From: Myotis daubentonii
Lineage: Eukaryota > Chordata > Mammalia > Chiroptera > Vespertilionidae
Reading direction: 5' to 3'
Assembly (NCBI RefSeq): GCF_963259705.1
Contig: NC_081844.1
Coordinates: 26,614,294 to 26,678,293, forward strand
DNA: 64,000 nucleotides
Shown here: positions 1 through 15,200 of the stretch, piece after piece
How positions within the stretch are numbered: position 1 is the stretch's first letter
Layout: each line of letters begins with the position of its first letter
Position numbers and translations under genes: made by a program
Notes under the pieces: model-generated
Database searches by the model: none
The model's input: the letters and a program-made list of their open reading frames with translations, nothing else
What the model was told of the DNA's origin: nothing

Positions 1-597
1 GCCCACATGCTGGGCCCCTGAGGGCAGCAGAAGGGCAGCGTGGGGACCTGCAGGTGTGAGGCCAGGCCCTTACATGCGGCAGGTGCTCAGCGAGCGCAGG
101 TTTAGAGTCACCTGGTCAGGTCCAGCTCCAGCTGCCCACTCTGGCACGGGACTCGCACTGTCTGCCTCCGTTTCCTCATGCACATTTCGTGAGTGCGTAC
201 TGCGGGCCAGGCCCACGCCTTTGTCCTGCGCAGCAACCCCGTGAGAATGCAGCCTGTCTTGTCCCAGGCGATGGATGGGGCCCTGGAGTTCAGAGAGGCA
301 TGGCCACTGCCCAGCCCAGCCACTGGGGTGAAGGGATCAAACCTTCATGTCTGGGACCTGAGCCCTACAGGGTGTGGCGGGCGGCCGAGAGGGAGGGTGA
401 GGATGTGGCAGGGCAGGCAAGAGGCGGTGCCGGAGTGACCACGGTCCGTGCCAGGCGGTGTCCAGCCGGGCAGGCGGCGGGGGCAGGGCTGGCACTGTTG
501 GCCTGCGGGGTGGGGGCAGGGAGGGCAGGCTGGCCGGCCTGCATCACAGCCGGGAACGCGCCCGGAGGCCACCGTGACCACCCCTTCTGCTCCACAG
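1..597 (+). other. ELAVL3: ELAVL3 intron (3' part of the intron before the hinge exon)
   Basis: Noncoding sequence upstream of a 3' splice site at 596-597. It is GC-rich with no convincing exon. A stretch around 165-250 resembles an old MIR/L2-type SINE or LINE fragment (pattern TGAGTGCGTACTGCGGGCCAGGC). The upstream ELAVL3 exons lie outside the window. Confidence 0.6.
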
Positions 598-2405
<1,808 letters not shown>

Positions 2406-2438
2406 GCCACCTCCGCCCTCCCCACCTCCCCGGGCAGC

Positions 2439-2464
2439 AGAGAGAGAGAGAGAGAGAGAGAGAG

Positions 2465-2516
<52 letters not shown>
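2439..2516 (+). repeat. (AG)n microsatellite
   Basis: About 78 bases of almost pure AG dinucleotides, broken once by a TTG near 2466. It begins 34 bases after the ELAVL3 stop codon, so it is transcribed in the 3'UTR. Serine-leucine reading frames on the opposite strand here are artefacts of the repeat. Confidence 0.95.
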
Positions 2517-2521
<5 letters not shown>

Positions 2522-5406
2522 AGGGGCCCGAGAGAGACAGCGCAGGCAGACCACGGACGGCACGAGGCCCACACCCCTGCGAAGCCTCAGGGTGAGCACT
2601 CGGGCTGGGAGGGTCTGCAGGGAATGGGGGGTGCCTGGGGTCCCCCACCCCGTCCTCCTGCCCCTACCCCAGGCTGGGCTGTTCACTCTCTCGTCTTGGT
2701 TTTGTTCATGGAGATGGTTTTTGTTTCTTTTTTCGGCTGAAAAGAAAGCAGAGATGTGCCCCCACCCAACCGCCAGCCAGCTGCACAGGATGGTTTGGGG
2801 CGGGTGCTGGGTGCCCTCCAGGCCTCCCCACGCTGAGGTGAGCCTGAGGGGGGGAGGAGACAGGTTTAAAAATCCCCAACAAAGCGAAACATGAGGGGTG
2901 TGGGCATCCTGGCCCCCTCGGTGCATTGTGAGGAGCAGGGTGAGGGGCTGGAAACAAACAAAATGGAAAAAAAAGGGGGGTGGGTGGGAGGGGGAGAAAA
3001 ACTCTATTTTTGTAAAAAGGGGAAAAAGACCTCGTGGAGAATTTTTACTGGGGATTCTTGAACTTGAAAAAAAAAACACAAAAAAAGACCAAAAAAAAAA
3101 AAAGAAAATATTTTGACAGGTTATGTTTACCAACTGGGGCAAAGACGGGAAGCAGGGCTTGGGGCCGGGGCCCAGGGGCCACACAGAGACACACGCCCCA
3201 CAGGAACACACAGCACTAACAGACGCAAGACAACCCTGACACACAGGAACTGGCCAACTCAGACACGGAGATGCAGAGACCGGAGTGGGAGCCCTGTGAA
3301 CGTGGAGCGATCAGACACGGACGTGGACAAACGTATCACAGGCAGACGTGGACAGCGGACGTCCAAATATTTCCATGCGCTCACGTGAATACGTGAAAGT
3401 GGAGACATACATTTGGAGACACAATCCAGACACCCAGTCGCAGACACAACACCCAGGAACACACAGACACGCCCACAGTTCCCTCGGACCCAGGCGCCCA
3501 GCCCTCCCGGCACCCAGCCCCGCTCGCCCCTGCCCCAGGGTCTCTGCAGAGCTCTCTTCTGGCTCATCAGTGGTCCGTGCCGCCCGTGAACACAGGCGTG
3601 CACACAGCATCCTGCATCCAGACACACGATACCTCGTTCACTTTTGGCATCATGGTGGGCTGGAGGCAGCACCCCCCAATAATTGAGGCCAAAGGACCCC
3701 TTGTCCCTGGGGCTGAGCCGTCTCTGGGGCTGAGCCTCCCCCCGGCCCAGGCCCTGGCCCATGAGGCCGAGGGCGAGGCCAGGCCCCGAGCCTCCCCCGA
3801 CCGAGGGCCTCCCCGTCAGGCCCAGTGTGGACAGGCCCAGGGGCCCAGCCCCGCTTTTCCTCCCCACCCACTCGTCACCCCTTTTAGTTTGTTGGGGTTT
3901 TCCATCTTTCCGATGAGTGAGGGCAGTGGACACAGCTCCCATCCCAAGCCCCAGCCCTGGCTTCTGTCTGGACTTTCCACCCCCCTAGTTTTCATTCTTT
4001 GCAACAAAAAATTCCAACAGAAGCCCAAGGCGGGAGCCCCTGGGAGCCCCTGCAGCCCCCACGCCTCGCAGTGGGCCCAGTCAGAACTGAAAATTGCAAA
4101 CCCCGATTTTAGATTCAGTTGACCTTTCTCCGGTGTCCTGCTTTGGTGTCTGGCCATGGCCCCATCTGACTGCCCAGCTCTCTCTCCCCACCCTCCCTGG
4201 TGTTTGTTATTAAACGTCTGTGGAGCTTCTGCTGCAAGGAACAAAAAGAAAAAATTTAAAAAGCAACAAAAAAATACAAACAGAAGAGAAAAACAAAAAA
4301 ACAAAAAAAAAAGAAGAAAAAAAACACTGAAGAGATTTTAAAAAAAGAAAAAAAAAAAGACATAAACTGGCACCAGTTAACTTTCTTGTACTTTTTTGCC
4401 GAATTTAGCTTCTTGTAGTTTTAACTTATTGCTATGTTAACTATTTATTCTTGTTGCCCTGTAAGGACATTTGTGTATATTTCTGTTCCTTCATCCAGTT
4501 TGCAAGTTTAAAGGAACCACGATGTTCTCTTTGTTTCTTTAAGTTTTGCTGAGACGTGGTTATGCCTAATTTATTTATAAAGGGGAAGTGGAATCATTAA
4601 AGTAATAATTATTAATAACAGTAACGGTAGCGGTGGCAGCGGTGGGGCGTGTGCGCTCTCCGGGGCGGCCCCCACTTGGCCAGCGACGTCTGGTCTCAAT
4701 GGGATTCTTTTTGCTCGTCTTGAGAATTTTTTCAGTCCTATTTAGCTGGTGAAAACCCTAGCTTGTTCTTGATACACGAACCTATTTATTCTTGTGGTTT
4801 TAAGTCCTGATCTCCCTGCTCCCCTCCAGCAGGGCAGGCCCCCCGCGGGTCCCTCCCTCTCCCTCTGTTTCTTGGGGCTTTCTCCCCTCTGCCCTCCCTG
4901 CACGCAGGGACACGTGTGCACACGTGGGCAGCGTGCCGGGGGCATCCGTGAGCAATAAGGGCTGGGTTTGTCCCCCACCTGGGGGTGCTGGGTTCTGGAG
5001 AGGGCACCTCCCCACACAGACCCCCCACACTGAGGCCTAGGCCCCTGCTACCCCCAGACTGGGAGTGCACTTCTTTTTCTAAAACACAGAACTCAGCCCA
5101 GCCAGCCCCTACCAGGAAGCTGGCCCAGGGGAGGAGCCTGGGGTCTTCCATGTCCCTGGGGGGCAGGGCAGGGCCCTTGGGGAGGGGCTCAGCCCCGCAA
5201 GCCCTCCCTTCATCCTGTTATTTATTCGGAAGGTTTCACATCATGACAGTCCGTATGTTGGAGATGATAAAGAACTGCAAAAAAAAAAAAAGACAAAAAA
5301 ACACTTTGCGTTGCATTTAGACTATTTATTACCGGATTACAGGCCTGGCCGCGGTAACAGACTTTTACATGGAATTGTTTAATTATTTGTACTTTTCATG
5401 CCAGAA

Positions 5407-5412
5407 AATAAA
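5407..5412 (+). terminator. ELAVL3: ELAVL3 poly(A) signal
   Basis: AATAAA within CCAGAAAATAAAAGTTCAG, about 3 kb past the stop codon, followed by a GT-rich stretch (GGCTGGGTGTCTGTGCG). It fits the long ELAVL3 3'UTR. Cleavage is expected around 5425-5435. Confidence 0.75.
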
Positions 5413-5744
5413 AGTTCAGAATCTTACAGCCTTGGCTGGGTGTCTGTGCGCCAGTGGGCGGGAGCGTTGTGTGCCGTTGGCCCTGGCTGGGCGCCTGGGT
5501 CTCATCTCAGCTCCTTGGCCGGCCCACAGCAGACACACTCTGGAGGGTGGGCGACGGCTCGGGGAGAAATGCGACGGACACGGCCCACGTCCATCTGTCC
5601 CTCGGTGCCCGACTTTGCTGTCTGTGTGCATCTCAGGTTCGGTCATCTCACCCGTGGAGCCAGCCTGATGGGTCTGCAGACAGCTGTGGCCCCTGCCTTC
5701 TGCCCTGTGCCCACCCTTGGCCCAGCCAAGCAAAGGAGACACAC

Positions 5745-6251
5745 ATGGGTTGGGGAATCATTTATTGTTCAAGGTCACAGTCTATTCAGTCCCCACCAGC
5801 AGGGGAGGCAGACACCATGGGCAGAGGCACGGGGGTGGGCGGTGGGGGGGAGAACGGGGGGGGGGGGGCCGGGGGAGGGGGGGAGGGGGGAGGCAGTGAG
5901 TCACCAGGCTATGGCCTGGGGAGGGTGCACTCCTTTAGTCCATTTTGGAGGCCCACTGAGGCCTGGGCAAATGCTCTGCCCAGCCTGACCCCCCAAGAGC
6001 AGGGCGGGGGGGGGGCCCTCACGGTTCCTGCCTGTGGGAGGGCAAGGAAACTCAGAGGGGCAGGCCTTCGTCCAGATGGGCGGGTAGGTGGCACCACTGA
6101 GGCTCGTTCCATGCCTTGAGGTTCTGGGGCCAGAGAAAGAGACGATGGAACACAAGTAGGCAGAGGTGGTGTCTTCCTTAGACCCACTGCACCCCCCCAC
6201 CCCTGTCCAGGCGGGCAGACCCACGCCCCCGTCCACCTTGGCGGGGCAGGG
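5745..6251 (-). other. PRKCSH: PRKCSH 3'UTR with probable UTR intron
   Basis: On the minus strand the stop is followed by a GT donor at 6236-6235 (CCAAG|GTGGAC). A pyrimidine tract and AG acceptor at 6125-6124 (GGCCCCAG|AACCTCAAGG) follow, so a 113-base intron in the 3'UTR (6124-6236) is likely. The junction would sit only about 15 bases after the stop, too close to trigger nonsense-mediated decay. The final UTR exon holds a very C-rich tract (plus-strand G runs 5845-5890). Confidence 0.6.
5761..5766 (-). terminator. PRKCSH: PRKCSH poly(A) signal
   Basis: TTTATT on the plus strand gives AATAAA on the minus strand, in the context GAACAATAAATGATTCCCC. Cleavage is expected near 5740-5750. The PRKCSH 3' end therefore lies about 310 bases from that of the converging ELAVL3. 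Confidence 0.85.
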
Positions 6252-9200
6252 CTAGAGCTCATCGTGGTCGCTGTCTGCAGGTGGCTCGGGGGGTGGCTCT
6301 TGGCAGGCAGCAGGCGTCATCAGCTCCATGAGGTACTCGCAGCGACTGGGCTCCGTGGTGCTGGTCACCATCGTCTCCTTCCCACACAACAGGCGCACCT
6401 GGGGGGGCGGGCAGGTGGGGCTCGGGTGGGCTCACCAGGCCTGGGTCCCCCACACCGCCCACCCCATCTCCCACCTTCCCCCACCCACTCACAGTGGTGG
6501 AGCGGTTGGGGCCCTGCCAGCAGCCAGTGCCCTGTTCGTACTTCATGGAGCTGAACTTGTCGTGTTCAGGGCCAGCCCACGAGCCCCAGGTGCTGCGGAG
6601 AGTGGGTGCTGAGGGTGGGCTGGCTAGGGTTTGGGGGTGCCAAGGGGGAGGGGGCTCAGCCTAAGCCCACTCACCCGAGGTTGGTGGGAGAGCCGCCGCC
6701 GAGCTTGGGTTGTTGTGAGACATGCTTGAAGGGACAGAGTCGGTAGACATACCTGTCATATAGGACAGGACTGGTGGGTGGGGCACACAGGACCCCAGCC
6801 CCCGACACCCCCACACACGGGGTGGGGAGGGTGTGCACCCCCCTGTGGCCTTGCTCAGGCTCAGACCCTCCCAGCCCACCCGCCCGCCCTGGGGGGTGGC
6901 AGGGGCGCACTCATTGGTGGTGAGTTCGTAGCACTGCTTGTACAGGTAGGCAAACTCCCCGCGAGGGCCGAAGTCAAAGGAAATCTCCTGCTCCAGGTTC
7001 CTGCAAGGGAAGGCCACGTGGTGAGGGGCAGCCGTGTCCACACCGACTCAGGACCGCGCTGGGCGGCCCCATGATGAGCGGAGGGCCGTGTGGGCTGGGC
7101 TCCGGCTCCCTGCCACCTGGGGACCCCCCTCAGGAGCCAACCAGCCTGGTAGCAGCAGTTGCCTCGGCAACCACCTATCGTCACCACCTCTGGGGAGCCA
7201 GCCCGCGCTCATACCTGATGGCCTCCTCCATGTCCCTCAAGGACCGCTCGGCCTCCTCAAACTTGTTGCGGGCCTCCTGGGCAGCTGGGGGGGCAGAGGG
7301 GGGTAAGGTCAGGGGCCCCTGCCCAAATCCAGGAAGAGGGGGCGGGGTGGCTGGACACGCCCACGGCCCCGCCCCCAGGCCTGCTCTGGGGAAGACCGCA
7401 CCAGGAAGGCCCGTGGGTCTCACCAGCTGCAGAGCCCACCCCGCCGCCCAGGCTTGTGGCTCCCAAGGGATCATGGCCAGGGCTCCTGGGGCGCCAATGG
7501 CTCCCCACCCATGAAGGTGGCACAAGCAGCACCCGGTGAGGAGGCAGGGAGGCCCTGGGGCTGGCCGGGGTGGTACTGGCCTCCCCAGGCCCCAGATGCC
7601 CCCTCCAGGCCTGGTTCTTGGGTGTCTACAGGTGAAGGCAAGGGGAGCAGGTATGGGCAGCATCCCCTCCCGCCCAGGCCCAGTGAGCACTCACCGTCAA
7701 TCAAGGCCTGCGTCTGCTCATCATAGGGCGGCATTTTGTCCTCCGGGGGGCTGGCTGGCTGGGGGGGCGCGAGCGGGGGTGGGGCCTCCTGGGGAAGGGC
7801 CAGGTCAGCGAGTGGCCCTGCCTCCAGCCCCCACCCCTTCTCCCCGACACACACACCTTGGGCTGCTCCCCCTGCACCTGGAAATCCTCCTCCTCCTCTT
7901 CCTCCTCCTCCTCCGTCTCTCCTTCTCCCTCCTCCTCCTCCCCCTCCTCCTCCTCCTCCTCCGTGGGCTGTGAGGGTACCGGGGGCTGCTCCTCCTTGGG
8001 CTCCGTGAGGTCAGGCACCGAAGGCGCTGGTGGAGTGGTGGGTAGAGCCTGGTGGGTGTGCAGGGGGCTTGGTGCTATGGACTGGGGTTCTCCCTCCACC
8101 GCCCGGGGCAGGGTCCACACTCACACCATTGCCCCAAGGGTGGCTTCAGTGCCTCCCCCTCCTAAGGGGCCTGGAGGGAGGGACAGACAGCTGGGAGGGG
8201 GTTGGGTAGCCAGCTGGCCAAGGTGGCCCAGTGCCAGAACTGGAGGCAGTTCCTTTGTGAGGCATCAGGGGGCTGGGGAGGGAGGGCGAGGGCAGGACTG
8301 CATCCCCTCCCCCACTGACCTCAGACCGGTACTTGTCCCTGATGGCAGCCCAGACGCGGTCGTGGAAGGAGGTAGGGTCCATCTGCGAGTCTCCCCCGAG
8401 CAGGGTCTGTGTGCGTGTGTTGAGGTGGCATCAAGATGGGGGCCTCCAGAGCCCCTCCCGTGCCCCAGCCACTGATAAAGGGGGACCTCAGGCTGCAGAG
8501 CCAGGGGCGGGCGAGCTGACTGCCAAGGCCAGGCCTGGGCCAGGATGAGTGCAGTGCAGCCACCAGAAGGGGGCAGCACAGGCCGGCGGGAAGAGGAACC
8601 CATCACCAGGGGAGGGACAGGGGTACCTACTGGACTCGGGAGGGAGGAGAGGGCCAGGCCTTCAGAGGGAGAGGCCGAGGCCGAGGAGGGACAGAAGGGA
8701 CCCAGTGGGGACAGAGGGACGGAGGAGCAGGGTCCACACTGCAGAGCCAAGAGCATGAACGTGAGGAGCGCACACTGGGTACACACTTGGAGCCAGTGGG
8801 ACCACGTGGGTGGGAAAGCTGGCTCTGACCTAACAGGACACCCGGTGGCACCCACGTGACCCAGGCTCCAAAGGGCAGGGAGAAGTGACGCTGGCGGCTG
8901 CCTTCCTGGCTCCCACCCGAGGCCAGGCGCCCGCAGTCCTGGCCTGGCGCCAGGGGGCAGCTTTCCGTGGGAGCAGCCCACAGCCAGCCTGGCCCCCGCC
9001 CCTGGCCCTCAGGTCACGTGAGGCGATCCCCTCCAGGAGTCCCAGGCCAGGGGGCAGGGGGGTACCTGGGCTTCCCCTTCGGATAGCACCCCGTCCCCAT
9101 CTGTGTCCAGCTCTGGGTGGGTCTGCAACTCGGCCACCGAGACGCTGCAGGGGTGCAGGCAGAGACCGCCGGTGAGCAGCAGGAAGCTGAGGTGAGCTCT

Positions 9201-12200
9201 AGGGTGGGGACCCCTCCAGCCCCCACCCCTGGGATCTCCCCTGCGTCCCATCCCTTCCTTAAGTCTCTACAACACTGAAGAGGCCCCGAGGAGGGACAGA
9301 GACAGAGGTGGGATTAAGACACCTGGACCCGTGTCTCCCGAGACCCTCTCCTCACCACCAGCAGCATCCACTCCTTCCACCCGCAGCACCAGCACATCCA
9401 CCTGCCCTCCGCCCGGGGCCCTCACCCCGAGGGGCCCGCACCCACGACGGCCAGTCTGCCCCCACAGTCACGTCACCACTACCAACCAGGGAAGGGCTCG
9501 CCTGCCCACTCTGCTCCCGTCCTCACCAGGGCGCCTGCCCAGCCTCCCGGTTGGTTCCCGGCAGCCCACCCTCCACTGAGCCATTAGCCTGGGGTCAAGG
9601 GCACAGCCGGGGTCCAAAGGGCCTGCCTTTGACCACAGAGGAGGCCTGGAAATAGTGGGATCCCTCGTCACCTCACTCAGCTCCTTGGGAGGTCAGTGAG
9701 GGCTCATTCAGAGAGAGCCTGGGACCAGCTCAGGCCCATGGCCAGGAGGTGGGGGGCTGCCTGGTTTCTAGGGCAGGTGGGAGGGAGGGACCCAGGCCGG
9801 GGCAGGCGGGGACACTCACACCCCGTCCATGTCGTCGTCCAGCTCCTGGAAGGCACTGGCCGCCAGCTCCTGCTCCCGCTGGGCCTTGGAGGCGGCCTGC
9901 TGCTCTGTGGACGGGCCAGCTGTCACCCTCCACTCTGCCCACGGGCTCCCCCCACCCCGAAACCTGCCCTCCCCCACACCCCACGCAGCTGACTGTGTGC
10001 CTGGCCCGATGCTGGGCCCCGGAGCCGAGCCAGGCCACTGCGGGGGGCAGCCCAGGACAGCCCTGGGACGCGGATCTAAACAAGCAGGGGCTGCAGAGAC
10101 CACGCGCGGGGCGGCTGGGGGCCAGGCCACAGGTTTGCCATGTCTGGGAGGCCCCCACGATAGAGACCCAAGCACGCCACCAAGCTCTCTCTCCGACATG
10201 GAGGGTGGGGAATGGAGGCTGGGGGAGTGTGACCAGGCAAGGGGGTGACCTGGGAGTCTGGGGGCCGAGACATCTAGGGGCAGTTACATCCGGTACAGCT
10301 GGGTTTGTGGTGGGAACCAAAGAGAGGAGAAGCCAGAGGTCAGGGTCCCAGCGCCGAAGAGGCACCAGGTCTTGGGCCCACTGAGCAGGAGCCTGTGGGC
10401 CGCCAGGAAAAAGCAGGGAAACCGTCATCTGGAGCAGAGGCTGCCATGGAGGGGGAGGAAGAGTGCACAGACTTAAGGAACAGGAAAGCCAGGACAGAGT
10501 AAGGAAGCCAGGCTCACTCGGGCGGGAGAGGCCGCCTGGCTTCCCGGCACTGGAGGGGAAGGGGCTTGGGCAGTAGAGGTCTGGGCGTGTTTCTAAGCAG
10601 AGGGAAGGTGTCAGCCAAAGACCACCCAGGAGAGGAGATGACTGGCGGCCAGAGCGTGGGGACACGCCTCCACTGAGGAGAGAAGGAGGGGGAGTCCCTG
10701 CAGGCGTCTCCACCCAACAAGCCCCTGGGACTCTGGCCGGGGCCTCTGTAGGCGCTCCCCCGATTTCCTGGCTCCCACCTCACTCGGGGTAAAAGCCCGA
10801 GTCCTCTCCCCGTCCCTCAGGCCCTGTACGGCCACCCATCAGTCCCCGCCCTGACTCTCCCTCCTGCCACATGGCTGCCTGCGGCTCCTTAAAAACCAGA
10901 CACGCGCACTCGGGCCTCTGCCCCTGCTCCCCTGCAGGCAGCGGCTCCTCCATCTTGTTCAATGCGGTGCTGCTGGCACCTGGGCTGTGCCTGGCACTCA
11001 GCAGATACTTGTTAGATAAACTACTGAATTACTGATTATGACAAATCAGGGTTGAGAGAGGGGGAAGGAAGAATGCAGCAGATGCCCAGGGAGATGGAGG
11101 ACATCGACAGCTTGGGGCTGCCAGTTCCTGGCTACCAGCGTAGGAACAGCTGGAGCTGCACCTCCAAACCTCCCAGCAGTGCTCTGTCCTTTGACTAGTC
11201 TGTGTCCCCCCCCCCCCCCCATGCTGCTTCCACGGTGTGTCCCCCACGGAGCTGACTGAGAACAAGGACCAAGGCTTCCAATTTCCCAGAATGGTGACAT
11301 GACCTGCCAATGGCAAGAAAATGCTGAACACAGCATAGAAACATCTTCAAACCAACCAAGGCAGGAGGAACTGCCAGGGCAACGAAGCACTTGGAAGGGT
11401 GAGAGATGCGGAGGCTGACTTTGCCCTATTCTGGATGTGTCTGTCTTGATGAGAACTTGTGGGGCCAAGGAGATGGAAATCACAGTCCAAGGTGGGGAGC
11501 ATAATAGCAGACACGCCACTGTGGCCGCCATGGGGCTGCCCGCTGGGGGGGGGGGGGGGGCGGGGGGAGGCTGGATGGGAAATCATCCAGCCTTCACTCA
11601 GATCTGAGCTCCAGCCTGAATCTGGATTTGGGAACCCACGTGGCTGGCAGGAAGAAAAGTCCCTTCTATCTGGAGAAGGACTCCTCATCCTGGGCTACAA
11701 ATTATTCCTGCAAATGACTGTCAAGTACGCTGGCCAACACACAGTCGAAGATAACTAGGCACGTGGGGAACCGAGGCACCGTGATCAAGAAAGTCAGCAG
11801 GAAAAACAGACAGACGGACGAGGAGCCAGTCTCCCGGGCCCGGCTCGTCCTGGCCACCCTGCGACATACCTTCCCACAGCTTCTGGTGCTGGTCTTTGGC
11901 CTCCTTCTCTGGCTTCTCGGCCTCCTCCTTCGCCGTCCGCAGCATCTCCACCTGGTCCTCCAGGGACTTCTTTCCGGTCTGTAGCTCAGTGAGCTTTTGC
12001 TGGATGGGGAGAAGGCAGGGGGCCAGCTCTTCCTTCCGTTCTGCCTTCTCCCTCACAGACTGCGACCTCCCGCCTCTACTCCAGGGGCAACGGCAGGATC
12101 TTTCCAAAACTCACTCCCTCCTGGGTGCCCGCCTGCTGTGGTTCCCTGCAGCCCACTCACCTTCATGCAGCTTCGAGGCCCCGGCTGCCTCTCCAGCGCC

Positions 12201-15200
12201 ACCTGCCCCAATGCTACCTTTTTTTAATTTTATTTTTTGGTTAATCCTCACCCAAGAATATTTTTCCCATTGATTTTCAGAGCCAGTGAAAGGGAGGGAA
12301 GGAGAGAGAGAGAAACGTCGAAGTAAGAGAGACACTGCAACCGGTTGCCTCCTGCACGCGTCCTGACTGCAGCTGGGAATCAAACCCACAACCCAGGAAT
12401 CGGATCCATAACACTTCGTTGCATGAGCCAACGCTCTGACCAGTGGGAACAGTGGCCAGGGCCCTATTGCTATTCTAAATATACATATTTCTTATTGATT
12501 CCAGAGAGGAAGGGAGAGAGAAATATCAATGATGAGAGAGAATCATCAATTGGCTGCCTCCTGCACGCCCCTCACTGGGGATTGAGCTGGCAACCCGGGC
12601 ACGTGCCCTGACCGGGAACTGAACCATGACCTCCCGGTTCATAGGTCAACGCTCAACCACTGAGCCACACCAGCCGGGCAATTTTAAACTCTAGGCTCCA
12701 ACTGTCTTAACAACCAACATTCAGACCAGAAATGCTCTCTGCCTCGTTCTTCACACGTGCGTCCCTTCCATCTGGAGCACGCTACCTGGCTGCCCTGAAC
12801 CCCCTACAGATTTCAGCTTGGAGACCTCATCCCCCAGGAAGTCTCCCTGCTTCCTGCCGCTAAGACCAGGGACCAGGCAAGAGTGTCTTCTTTTTGCCCA
12901 GCAACCCTGGGCACCATGTTCTGTCCGTCTGTCCCTCCCACTGGACAATGCACCCTTGAGGCAGTTCCTGGTGAGCTTCCAGCTGCATGCCCAGTGCCCA
13001 GCACACCTGGGCCTCTGTGGATATTTCAAGAAGGACTGAGTGTGCGGGACGGGCTCCAGCCTAGGAACTGGGTCCCAAGCTGCAGGGTCTTAGCCCGAGT
13101 ACCCACAGCACCACTATCTCCCGAGTCCTCGGCGGACACCTCAGCGTGGACTGCTGCTCTGATCCTCCCAACTCGCCACGAGGGCAAAGGTCGCTTGGAG
13201 ACACCCTCACCACATAGTTCGCCCACTACCCCGAGCTTAAGACGGAGCTCACGGCCCCAGGGTCCTCTGTAGCCAGGCCCTGGGGATGGGGGAGAAAGAC
13301 CTGGAACCTTCCCTGGGCTGGAACCCTTGCTCAGTGGGCCAAACAGGAGCCCTGAAGCAGTGCTGAGAACTCTGACCCATCAAACAGCCAAGGGAATGGA
13401 AGGCAGGGGAGGGAGACACACACTTGGGGGTACACCCTCCTCCGGCCCCCAAAGCACACACCCTACTGAACCAGCTGCGGCTGATTGACACGGTCTTGAG
13501 TCCTCCCCAGTCACACAGTCATCAGCCCCATCTTACAGACGACAGACCCACAGACCCGGGTGCAGAGGCACCCCTCCTGTTCTGGGGGGCAGCGAACTCC
13601 GCCAGCCCCCTCAGGCTGCCACCTGACGCTCCATGCCTGTGCTCACCACGGTGGACCGGTAACGACCTAACCAACAGCTTCACGCCAAGTGGACAAACGA
13701 GAAAACGAAGGCGCAGACAGGAACTGGCCCCGAACACCATGCCCCCCGGCCTCTGGTCAGCCCCGGGGCCCCTCACCTGCTTCTCTTCCCGGGCCTTCTT
13801 CCAGTCCTCGATGAGGATCTTCTTCAGGCGGAAGCCCTCACGGGTGACCTCTGCCATCTGCTGCAGCGTCTCTCTCTCCTTGCGGCCCTTCTCCCTGGCG
13901 TGAGGGGACACACAGGCACCACCAGGGGGCACTTAGGACCCATCAGATCTGCTCTTCCAACTGGGCTCAACCCCACCTGCCGCCACCATATTGGGAAAGA
14001 CAAGAGAGCGAACCCTCCTCCTCCATCTCCCAGACGCTCTTGGCCTCGGAGCCCCAAGTCCTTGGCCTTGGGAGGAGACAGTGGACAGGGTTCGCCCACC
14101 TCAGGGTCAGGAAAGGGAGTAGGGAATGCTGGGACGTGAGGCTGGAAGTTGGCTCCCGAGAGAGAAAGGAGAGAAAAGCACAGAATCACAGGCTCCCGGA
14201 AAGTCTGGCCGTAAGCATGTTGTGTGTGATCAACCCTCTGCTTACATAAGAGATCTTCAATCAGAAGAGTTTACATACATAAACATTCGGTTTCGTTGAA
14301 AAACCAATCAGGCCCGTATCACCTGCCCTCAACTGGCAGGAGTCGAGGGCAGCTGCCCCTTTAGATGCCACCATCCCCACCACTCCTGCCGCCTTATGCT
14401 CAGCCTGCTTCTGGCATTCAGATGACCTGCCTGCCATTTCAATAGTGTCCAGGTCCTGCTCCAGTGCAGCAATGAAAAGCATGGAGTCTCAAGTCAGGCT
14501 GTCCTGGGTTCGAGTAGCAGCTCTGCTATCTCCTAGCTACGTAACCCTGAAGAAGTCATTCTCCTTCTAAACTTGAGCTTTACGACCTGTTGAACATGCA
14601 CATGACTGCACCTGCTTCCCGGCCAGAGGGAGCCTGCACAAGGCACAGACCGAGCGCTCGATGCTCAAACACAGAAAAGAGAGGGGGCCAGATTCACCGG
14701 GCAGGGCAAGGCAAGGTCCTGGGGGTTTGGGGGGGCGCCCCCGTACCTGCAGGTGTTCTCACAGACGACCCCACTATTGTACTCGTCCGTCCCGTCGCAG
14801 CAGTCTTAGGGCAGAGGAGGGGGCACCGTCAGACGTAGCAGTGTCTCCTCCTCCTCCACCCCCCCCTTCCCCAACCCCAGTGGGATCTCACTTACCACAG
14901 ACTCCATCGTTGACCCATCTGGAGGAGATGTACAGGGCCTTGTAGCCAGTGTTGGTGCAGTGGAAGCTGCCGTTAGGGCAGGCAGCCGTGCCTTGGGGAA
15001 GAAGGAAGGAAGAGGGAGGGGCGTTTTCCGAGTGCGCAGGCCTGACCCCTTCACATCCACCCGACAGAAGCCCCGACACACACGCGTGTGCACACACACG
15101 CGCGCACACACACAGAGCACAAGCAGACCAGTGCAAGTAAGGGGAAGAGAGACAGCTGCACACTCAGGGTCTGGGACGAAATTCTCCCAGGCCCCCTCCT

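Larger units (their letters stand above)
2406..5430 (+). other. ELAVL3: ELAVL3 3'UTR
   Basis: Sequence from the TGA to the probable cleavage site is free of other genes and contains A-rich tracts (3066-3110, 4245-4360, 5279-5300). Several AUUUA-type words lie near 4440, 4570 and 4790, including ATTTATTTATA at about 4568. Long AU-rich 3'UTRs are known for ELAV-family transcripts. An internal ATTAAA at 4596-4601 could be an alternative poly(A) signal. The UTR extent is inferred from the signal at 5407. Confidence 0.75.
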
